NCBI RefSeq assembly: GCF_016583745.1
Contig: NZ_NRRQ01000005.1
Location: forward strand, 1-64,000
DNA from: Chromatium okenii
Lineage (GTDB): Bacteria; Pseudomonadota; Gammaproteobacteria; Chromatiales; Chromatiaceae
DNA: 64,000 nt
Direction of reading: 5' to 3'
Position numbers and translations under genes: made by a program. The notes beneath the pieces were generated by a model. It was not told where the DNA came from. It saw only the letters and a program-made list of their open reading frames with translations, and searched no databases. Below, one piece after another: positions 52,111-64,000 of this stretch; within the stretch, counting starts at the first letter, position 1; each line of letters opens with the position of its first letter.

Positions 52111-52135
52111 GTTGGGTTGCCACAGGCAACCCAAC
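52111..52135. repeat. Palindromic intergenic repeat, TTGGGTTGCC family, copy 3
   Basis: GTTGGGTTGCC-ACA-GGCAACCCAAC is a perfect 11-bp stem with a 3-nt loop, 7 nt after the nifJ stop. No T-tract. Same family as 20882 and 29968. Confidence 0.75.
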
Positions 52136-52142
52136 CGATTGA

Positions 52143-55727
<3,585 letters not shown>

Positions 55728-55966
55728 CGCTCTTGATTCCGCTTTCAATGGAAAAAATGATCCCGTTACCACGCGGCAGGATCAGCGCAAACTGGATAAC
55801 TATATCCCGAAATCCTGACTGGTGACTTGATTTTATGTTGCAACTGCACAAAGACGCTGCGTGCTGCACACTGCTGGTGCAGTGGGGACGCGGACGTGGA
55901 GATAGACAGAAGCGGTGGCGAAACCTACAATGCGCGACCTGATTGCGCGTTTCGATCAGAATTTCA

Positions 55967-56056
55967 GGAGAGGTGCCAGAGTGGCCGAATGGGCTTGACT
56001 CGAAATCAAGAGAAGGCGCAAGCCTTCCGTGGGTTCGAATCCCACCCTCTCCGCCA
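55967..56056 (+). tRNA. tRNA-Ser (anticodon CGA)
   Basis: Class II tRNA, 90 nt: acceptor GGAGAGG/CCTCTCC, anticodon stem CTTGA/TCAAG with loop CTCGAAA (anticodon 56001-56003), a long variable arm GAGAAGGCGCAAGCCTTCC, T-arm GTGGGTTCGAATCCCAC, discriminator G, encoded CCA. It reads UCG. Confidence 0.97.
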
Positions 56057-56063
56057 ATACTAA

Positions 56064-56095
56064 AAAACCCGTTAATGATTTAACGGGTTTTTTTA
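56064..56095. terminator. Bidirectional terminator between tRNA-Ser and serS
   Basis: AACCCGTTAA-TGAT-TTAACGGGTT with A6 before and T7 after. It serves the tRNA from the left and serS from the right. Confidence 0.93.
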
Positions 56096-56114
56096 TGTCA
56101 CTTGCTGGCGCTGA

Positions 56115-57994
<1,880 letters not shown>

Positions 57995-58134
57995 TTTTTT
58001 ACTCCTCACCATCACTCGGCACGACCGCCCCGAACGAATGAAATACTTTAGTGAATTATTGTTAGCACCGCGCCAACAATTCCGCTTAAACTCTCGCGCT
58101 ATTTCCCGTCACCACCATCTCAGGACATCACCCC

Positions 58135-59586
58135 ATGATACGCATTTTTCCTCTCATTATTATCACGCTGTTACTTATTGTTTCCTTACCAACCACCGCA
58201 GTTGATGTGGTATTAACGCTTGATCGTTCCCTCAGTATGAAGGGCACTGATCCAGACCGCGATAGCATTAAGGGTGCGGAATTGTTTGGGCAGTTATTAA
58301 GCGACCATGATCGGCTGGCGCTTACCAGCTTTGCGCAAAACAGCAAATGTCTTTTGCCATTAACGCCAATTGCTGATGAGAACATGCCACAAAAATTCAC
58401 TGAACACACGCAACAATTACAAATGAGCGGAATTCGGACAAATTTTGAATCCGCATTGCGGGTTGGGTATCAAATTTTTCAAGATCAACCCGCCGATCCC
58501 AACGATGACAAAGTGTTAATTTTATTTTCAGATGGGCAACTCAATCTCGGCACTGAAGAAGCCAATCACACTGCGCAAGCAACCATTTTTGATGAACTCA
58601 TTCCTAAATTTCAAGCCGATCATATTCGCGTGCTTGGCGTTGCTTTTTCTCCCGAATCCGATTTAGAGTTTTTAACAAAAATTGCGGAGGCAACCGGCGG
58701 TCAAGCCTTTCGTGCAGAAAAACCAACCGATATTTATGATGCCTTTGTGCGCTTGTTTGAACAAACAGATCAACCACTTATTGCGCCAATTGTGAATAAC
58801 GGAGTGCAGGTTGATGAGAATGTTAAAGAACTCAACGTATTAGTAAAACGGAATGCTGGTGATGGCGCAGTACAACTGACTACGCCAACGGGTCAGCAGA
58901 TTGACGTGACAACAAAACGTCCCAACGTTGCTTGGAAAAGCTCTTCCTATTTTGATCAGGTGAGTATTCAACAACCTGAAGCTGGCATTTGGAAAGTAAA
59001 TGCTGATAATGAACACAAAAAAGCCTACATCAATAGCGAGTTGGATTTACGCGTGACGCTGCCAACATTAGCGCGGTTTAGTGATACGGTTGTTGTCGCC
59101 GCGCAATTGCTGTATCAGGGCACTCCAATCAATCCTGAAATTGTTAAAAATACGCGCTTTATGGCAGTTGTTTTTGACGCTGGTGGCACTAAAATGCAGG
59201 AATTAGAACTCACAACCAATGCCACCGAATTAGCAACTTATGATTATCGCGGGATTCTCAAGTTTGAACATCCGGGGCCATTTGAAGTGCAGGTCACAGC
59301 AACGCATCCTGATTTTCAACGTCAGAAAAATCGCTTTATCACCTTAGTCAAACAAATACATCCTAATTTAACGCAACCTGCAGCGCAGGATGCAACAGCA
59401 GCACGTTCAACCAACGAATCATCACAACCCATTTCTGATGAAGCAGCACGAAAATCTGCTATCTTTATTTTAATCATCAGTAATCTTGCACTTCTCGCCG
59501 TTATTGGCATCGGAGTTGGTATTTGGTGGTGGCGGCGTTCTAAAATAGCCAAAACTGAAAGTGAGGATTTTGATCTTGATGATTAA
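58135..59586 (+). CDS. VWA-domain membrane-anchored protein
   Basis: 483 residues. An N-terminal signal/anchor (MIRIFPLIIITLLLIVSLPT) is followed by a von Willebrand A domain (about 20-215): VVLTLDRSLSMKGTDP carries the DxSxS MIDAS, and VLILFSDGQLNLG and VLGVAFSPESDLEFLTKIAE the later strands. A beta-sandwich-like region (about 225-410) follows, then a low-complexity linker and a C-terminal membrane helix (AIFILIISNLALLAVIGIGV, followed by GIWWWRRSK). The bulk is periplasmic. The partner is unknown; the next gene, 46 nt downstream, encodes an inner-membrane coiled-coil protein. Confidence 0.85.
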   Translation: MIRIFPLIIITLLLIVSLPTTAVDVVLTLDRSLSMKGTDPDRDSIKGAELFGQLLSDHDRLALTSFAQNSKCLLPLTPIADENMPQKFTEHTQQLQMSGIRTNFESALRVGYQIFQDQPADPNDDKVLILFSDGQLNLGTEEANHTAQATIFDELIPKFQADHIRVLGVAFSPESDLEFLTKIAEATGGQAFRAEKPTDIYDAFVRLFEQTDQPLIAPIVNNGVQVDENVKELNVLVKRNAGDGAVQLTTPTGQQIDVTTKRPNVAWKSSSYFDQVSIQQPEAGIWKVNADNEHKKAYINSELDLRVTLPTLARFSDTVVVAAQLLYQGTPINPEIVKNTRFMAVVFDAGGTKMQELELTTNATELATYDYRGILKFEHPGPFEVQVTATHPDFQRQKNRFITLVKQIHPNLTQPAAQDATAARSTNESSQPISDEAARKSAIFILIISNLALLAVIGIGVGIWWWRRSKIAKTESEDFDLDD

Positions 59587-59632
59587 CAACTGTTCTTAGC
59601 TGTGAACACACAACAAAACGGCGTATTTCACT

Positions 59633-60547
59633 ATGAATCTTACCTATTATATTTCAGTTTACAGCCTTGCTGAAGCGTTAGTATTGAGCATCATACTAAC
59701 CTTGTTTTTTGGGATTCAATGGTGGCGAATACGCCGAGTTCATCACCATTATGAAGCGTTTTGTGCAGCGGGGCTGGCATTATTTAAGCAAGACATTCAG
59801 CGTCTTCACGCATTCCCCAACGCAAGAACTGAATTGCAAGACAGTCACATTGCAGTACTCAAAATGCTTGCCGCGCCTTTCAAAACAGAACAGTTACAAA
59901 CGCTTGCTGCATGGGAGCACATTCTGCAACAACTCGAACAGCATTATGAACATTTGGCGCAGGTCACTCAGTCTCGTGCGCCACATCCAATTGCACACGC
60001 GCAATCAGATTGCGATCTTGCATCGTGCAATCACGATGAATTGCATCATAGCGGTATTGCCACTGAACAATTAGATGCAGCAGTGGGTGAATTGCTTTCA
60101 CAATATCAGGCAACCACCGCAACAATTGCGCTCAATCAAGAAGCCACCGCGGAAATTAAACATAACTTTGAAGCGTTGCAACTGGCTAATCAAGAATTAC
60201 GCTCCCGAATTCAAGTCAATCAAGATCGTGAAATTCGGGAAAAACTGGATGCTGTTGAACAAAGCAATGCTGCGTTTATGCGGGCGCTGGCAGTGAAAGA
60301 ACGCAATTATAAGCTGTTGATTAAAGAGCATGAGACGTTGCAAATTCACATTCACAACTTACAAATCAGCATCACTGAATATCGTAAAGCTGTGCATAAA
60401 TTGCTCTTAAAACAAGACAGTTTAATTGAGGAAAATAAACTGTTGCGTGAGCAAAACGACAGTACCACGAAATTGGTGGGGCAGCTTAATCGGAGCTATG
60501 ACACGCTGCGCAACGAATACACCAAGTTATTTGAAACGACGCGCTAA
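59633..60547 (+). CDS. Membrane-anchored coiled-coil protein, unknown family
   Basis: 304 residues. One N-terminal membrane helix (about 13-31: EALVLSIILTLFFGIQWWRI) is followed by a cytosolic helical region. From about 160 to 300 it is a long coiled coil (ATAEIKHNFEALQLANQELR, REIREKLDAVEQSNAAFMRA, LIEENKLLREQNDSTTKLVG). No enzyme motif. I do not recognise the family. It is paired with the VWA gene, suggesting a two-protein envelope assembly; that is an inference from position only. Confidence 0.7.
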   Translation: MNLTYYISVYSLAEALVLSIILTLFFGIQWWRIRRVHHHYEAFCAAGLALFKQDIQRLHAFPNARTELQDSHIAVLKMLAAPFKTEQLQTLAAWEHILQQLEQHYEHLAQVTQSRAPHPIAHAQSDCDLASCNHDELHHSGIATEQLDAAVGELLSQYQATTATIALNQEATAEIKHNFEALQLANQELRSRIQVNQDREIREKLDAVEQSNAAFMRALAVKERNYKLLIKEHETLQIHIHNLQISITEYRKAVHKLLLKQDSLIEENKLLREQNDSTTKLVGQLNRSYDTLRNEYTKLFETTR

Positions 60548-60593
60548 ACACAATCACCGTTGTTGGGCGCGTCGTTGCGATAGCTTAAATGAG

Positions 60594-63500
60594 CTATAGC
60601 AATACGCGCTCAATTCCTCCTGCCTGCACCTGCATTAAAAACGTTTCCTGCCAATCGCTGCCGAGCATTCGGTTTGCTAATTCGACGACGATATAATCAG
60701 TTTTTAAGCCGGTGTCCATTTGGTATTTCGCCAAACCTTGCTGACACGCCGGACACGCAGTTAATAATTTCACTTCTTCATTGCTTACTTTTTCACTTCC
60801 AATCAACTGCCGAATTCCCGCCGTTAATTCCTCTTGTTTGCGCATTCGCACCTGATTGGCGATGTCGGGGCGCGTGATGCCCAACGTGCCGGCCTCGCCG
60901 CAGCAGCGCGGCGATAACGTCACTGTTTGCCCGAGCAGTCCGGCAGCGACTTTGAGCGGGGCGTGAGTTTTCATCGGCGAGTGGCAAGGATCGTGATACA
61001 GATACTGCACCTCGGCGCTAGCTGCGAGGCTAACGCCTTGTTCTAGCAACCATTCGTGGATGTCGAGCAGGCGGCAGTTGGGAAAAATCCGCGCAAATTC
61101 GTATTGCAGCAGTTGATCCATGCAGGTGCCACACGACACCAGCACGGTGCGAATATCTAAATAATTCAGCGTGTTGGCGAGGCGATGCAACAGCACCCGA
61201 TTGTCCATCGTCATTTGCCGCCCGGTGGTCTCCAAACCGCTGGCGCGTTGCGGATAGCCGCAGCACAGATAGCCCGGCGGCAGCACGGTTTGTGCGCCCT
61301 GTTGCCACAGCAGCGCCAGCGTCGCCAGCCCAACATCGGAAAACAGGCGCTCGCAACCGCAGCCGGGGAAATAAAACACTGGCTCGGCATCTTCGGCAGC
61401 GCGGCGCGGATCGCGCAAAATCGGTATCAACGTTCGATCTTCCAGCGCCAGCACTTGTCGCCACGTCCGCTGCGGCAGCGCGACCGGCACCGAGCGGCTG
61501 ACTAATTCCAGCACTTGCTGGAGCGGCTGCGGTGCGCCAGTGGTTGCGCCCGGCTGCGCGGTACGGCGAGCGGTGAGATGCAGCAGTTTCGCGGCACGAT
61601 GCGCGAAGTTGAGCGCAGTTAAGCCCCACTGCGCCAGCAGCAGTCGCCACAGCCGCACGGCGCGAGGATCGGTGCTGTTGAGAAATTGCAGCGTCGCCCA
61701 CGCCGCCGGATTGAAGCGTTTTTGTTGACGGGCGACCAAAATCCGCCGCATCCGCATCGTGACGGTGCCGAAATCAATCTTCACCGGACAGGGCGGCAGG
61801 CAGTGATGACAGACGGTGCAGTGATCGGCGACGTCGTTCATCTCCACAAAATGATGCTGCGACAAGCCGCGCCGGGTTTGCTCTTCGTATAAAAACGCTT
61901 CAATCATCAAGCCAGTGGCGAGAATTTTGTTGCGCGGCGAATAGCTGAGATTGGCGCGAGGAACGTGGGTCATGCACTTGGGTTTGCATTTGCCGCAGCG
62001 CAGACAGTGTTTTACGTCGTCATTGAGCGCCCCGAGTTCGGTTTCTTCGAGGATCAGCGCCTCTTGTTCAACCAGCCGCAGCGACGGCGTGTATGCGCCG
62101 CTCAATCCCGAATCCGGCATCAGCTTGCCGCGATTGAACACTGCGTGCGGATCAACCCGTTGTTTATAGTCAACAAAAGCGGCGAGTTTGGCGGGATCAA
62201 GGAATTGCAGCTTGGTGATGCCGATGCCGTGCTCACCGGAGATGACGCCGCCTAGCGCGGTTGCCAGCGCCATGATCCGCGCCACGATCCGCTCCGCCTC
62301 GTGCAGCATGGCGTAATCAGAAGAATGAACCGGGATGTTGGTATGAACGTTGCCGTCGCCGGCGTGCATGTGCAGCGCGACAAACAGGCGCGACTCACGC
62401 AGTTGGCGATGAATGGCGAGAAGATGCTCGCGCACTGGCGTCCACGCCGCGCCAGCAAAGATGTCATTCAACGCCTCCGCCACTTCCAGCCGATAGGATT
62501 GGCGCAGCTCACGGCGGAGCAGCACATCCAGTCGGCTCCCCTTCTCCACAGCAGCAACCGCTCCTGACAACTGGATTTCCGCCAACACCTCGCGCCAACG
62601 TGCTCGCGCTGCGCTCACCAGCGCGATGGCGGCTGTGCGTTTTGCCTCCAACAGCGCCAGCACCTCCGCTTCAGCCGCATCCATCTCCGGCGGCAGCGCC
62701 AGCGTGTCCGTTAAATACTCCAGCACCGCCGTCATCATCGCGTCCTTGTTGCGCAGCGACTGCTCGATGTTGATTTGTTCAATGCCCCGGCTGTAATCCG
62801 CCAGCCGCTCCAGCGGGATAACCACGTCTTCATTGACTTTGAAGGCGTTGGTGTGACGCGAGATCGCCGCTGTCCGCGCCCGATCTAGCCAAAACCGTTT
62901 CCGCGCCTCCACGCTGCTGGCAATAAACCCCTCGCCATCTCGCGCCTGCACCAAGCTGACGAGATGCGCGGCAGCGGCGTCCACTGCGGCGGCGTCATCG
63001 CTGACCAAATCGGCGAGCAGCAGCATTTTTGGCAACGCCCGCCGCGTGGATTTGGTGGTGTAGCCGACGGCGCGAACGTAACGCTCATCCAGATGTTCCA
63101 AACCGGCGATCTGCACGGTGGCGCGAGCGGCGATGTCATCGCGGATTTCGAGAATGGCGGGGACGGCGCGATCTAAATCTGCGCCGAAAAATTCCATGCA
63201 CACGGTGCGGACGTGCTCCGGCATTCGGTGCAGCAGGAATCGCGCTGAAGTGATGATGCCGTCGCAGCCTTCTTTTTGAACGCCCGGCAGCCCGGACAAA
63301 AATTTGTCGGTGACATCCTTTCCCAGCCCGGCTTTGCGAAATGCAACGCCCGGAATTTCCAACAGCTCCGGCGCACTTTTTGGCGTCACGCCTTCGGCAC
63401 GAAAGCGGCTGAGACGAAAGCGCACCAGCGGCTGCTCGTGAATTTTGCCGCGATTGTGATCGAGCCGTTCGATCTCCAGCCACTCCGCATCTGGCGTCAC

Positions 63501-64000
63501 CATCCGCCACGACACCAGATTATCCAGCGCCGTGCCCCACAGCACCGCCTTTTTGCCGCCAGCATTCATGGCGATGTTGCCGCCGATGCAAGAGGCGTCC
63601 TGCGAGGTCGGATCAACCGCAAATGCCAAACCGTTGGCGTCGGCGAGATCGGACACGCGCCGCGTGACCACGCCAGCGCCGCAATGAACGGTGGGCACGC
63701 GCTCCGCTCCGCCAGACAATTCGATCCACTCCACGCCCGTCAGTTGCTCCAACTTTTCCGTGTTGATGACGGCAGTCAGCGGATGCAGTGGCACTGCCGA
63801 GCCGGTGTAGCCGGTGCCACCGCCGCGAGGAATCAGCGTCAAACCGCAGTCGAGACAAGCGCGGACAATGGGCGCAACTTCGCGCTCGTTGTCGGGAGAA
63901 ATAACCACAAATGGCAATTCAACGCGCCAATCGGTCGCATCGGTCGCGTGAGCGACCCGCGCCAAACCGCCAAAATCAAGGTTATCGGCGCGAGTGACGC
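60594..64000 (-). CDS. FAD-linked oxidase / Fe-S / CCG-domain fusion oxidoreductase, 5' end outside window
   Basis: At least 1135 residues; the frame is open to position 64000, so the N-terminus is missing. Order: FAD-binding (PCMH) domain ([40 protein letters not shown]), FAD-oxidase C-terminal domain (about 270-610, [15 protein letters not shown]), two ferredoxin motifs ([11 protein letters not shown] and [14 protein letters not shown]), then CCG domains ([55 protein letters not shown]). This is the GlcD-GlcF/D-lactate dehydrogenase layout in one chain, of the DUF3683-containing type. It probably oxidises a 2-hydroxyacid and feeds electrons to quinone. The substrate is unproven. Confidence 0.88.
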   Translation of the reverse strand, partial: VTRADNLDFGGLARVAHATDATDWRVELPFVVISPDNEREVAPIVRACLDCGLTLIPRGGGTGYTGSAVPLHPLTAVINTEKLEQLTGVEWIELSGGAERVPTVHCGAGVVTRRVSDLADANGLAFAVDPTSQDASCIGGNIAMNAGGKKAVLWGTALDNLVSWRMVTPDAEWLEIERLDHNRGKIHEQPLVRFRLSRFRAEGVTPKSAPELLEIPGVAFRKAGLGKDVTDKFLSGLPGVQKEGCDGIITSARFLLHRMPEHVRTVCMEFFGADLDRAVPAILEIRDDIAARATVQIAGLEHLDERYVRAVGYTTKSTRRALPKMLLLADLVSDDAAAVDAAAAHLVSLVQARDGEGFIASSVEARKRFWLDRARTAAISRHTNAFKVNEDVVIPLERLADYSRGIEQINIEQSLRNKDAMMTAVLEYLTDTLALPPEMDAAEAEVLALLEAKRTAAIALVSAARARWREVLAEIQLSGAVAAVEKGSRLDVLLRRELRQSYRLEVAEALNDIFAGAAWTPVREHLLAIHRQLRESRLFVALHMHAGDGNVHTNIPVHSSDYAMLHEAERIVARIMALATALGGVISGEHGIGITKLQFLDPAKLAAFVDYKQRVDPHAVFNRGKLMPDSGLSGAYTPSLRLVEQEALILEETELGALNDDVKHCLRCGKCKPKCMTHVPRANLSYSPRNKILATGLMIEAFLYEEQTRRGLSQHHFVEMNDVADHCTVCHHCLPPCPVKIDFGTVTMRMRRILVARQQKRFNPAAWATLQFLNSTDPRAVRLWRLLLAQWGLTALNFAHRAAKLLHLTARRTAQPGATTGAPQPLQQVLELVSRSVPVALPQRTWRQVLALEDRTLIPILRDPRRAAEDAEPVFYFPGCGCERLFSDVGLATLALLWQQGAQTVLPPGYLCCGYPQRASGLETTGRQMTMDNRVLLHRLANTLNYLDIRTVLVSCGTCMDQLLQYEFARIFPNCRLLDIHEWLLEQGVSLAASAEVQYLYHDPCHSPMKTHAPLKVAAGLLGQTVTLSPRCCGEAGTLGITRPDIANQVRMRKQEELTAGIRQLIGSEKVSNEEVKLLTACPACQQGLAKYQMDTGLKTDYIVVELANRMLGSDWQETFLMQVQAGGIERVLL

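Overview
The window looks like a chromosomal segment of a gammaproteobacterium. The metabolic genes (tkt, gap, pgk, pyk, fba, metK, nifJ, actP/yjcH, pdxH, serS, menF, menD) are all of proteobacterial type. They sit among many signalling genes, toxin-antitoxin (TA) relics and a PEP-CTERM secreted protein. Menaquinone genes, pyruvate:ferredoxin oxidoreductase, a hybrid-cluster protein under an FNR-type box and hemerythrin/c-di-GMP signalling suggest a facultatively or periodically anaerobic, oxygen-sensing, possibly biofilm- or floc-forming bacterium. A Competibacter-like or Thiotrichales-like lineage would fit, but I cannot assign a genus.

Layout. 1-4600 is an AT-rich graveyard: an IS630 transposase tail, three tandem DUF4160/DUF2442 modules in different states of decay, a ~95-bp MITE present three times, and two inverted, broken IS5-like elements. 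4613-9610 holds a large sensor histidine kinase and an HDOD-GAF protein. 9677-18636 is a co-oriented carbon cluster (tkt, gap, pgk, pyk, fba). An accessory block (DUF2283, DUF2442, DNA methyltransferase, RelE-type TA with a dead toxin) sits between gap and pgk. 18940-25354 carries a thioredoxin-like gene, metK, BrnTA, an FHA protein, hcp/ppnP, an EF-hand protein and a cation efflux pump. 25296-32231 holds two alpha/beta hydrolases, menF (with an in-frame palindromic repeat insertion), a PEP-CTERM protein with a probable sigma-54 promoter, and menD.

32228-47886 is dominated by signalling: REC-GGDEF-hemerythrin, a PAS-GAF-REC-HPt-REC-EAL protein, two chemotaxis receptors and an EAL-CBS-GGDEF protein. 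Between them lie an isoaspartyl methyltransferase-like gene, a secreted hydrolase, tRNA-Arg, a DNA methyltransferase relic, pdxH, an SCP2 protein and an SDR. 47958-48755 is another TA remnant (HicB, a CopG-like antitoxin and the last ~20 codons of a PIN toxin). 48876-55727 holds acetate/monocarboxylate uptake (actP plus DUF485), a dihydroorotate-dehydrogenase-like protein and nifJ. 55967-64000 holds tRNA-Ser next to serS, a methyltransferase, a VWA protein followed by a membrane-anchored coiled-coil protein, and a giant FAD/Fe-S oxidoreductase that runs off the right edge.

Working together: tkt-gap-pgk-pyk-fba serve Calvin cycle/glycolytic carbon flow. NifJ, ActP and menaquinone link acetate/pyruvate to anaerobic redox. 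GGDEF/EAL proteins and chemoreceptors tie oxygen and redox sensing to lifestyle switching. The clearest unusual features are the decaying TA array with its MITEs, the palindromic insertion inside menF, and several freshly broken toxins beside intact antitoxins. I found no CRISPR array, rRNA operon or prophage.
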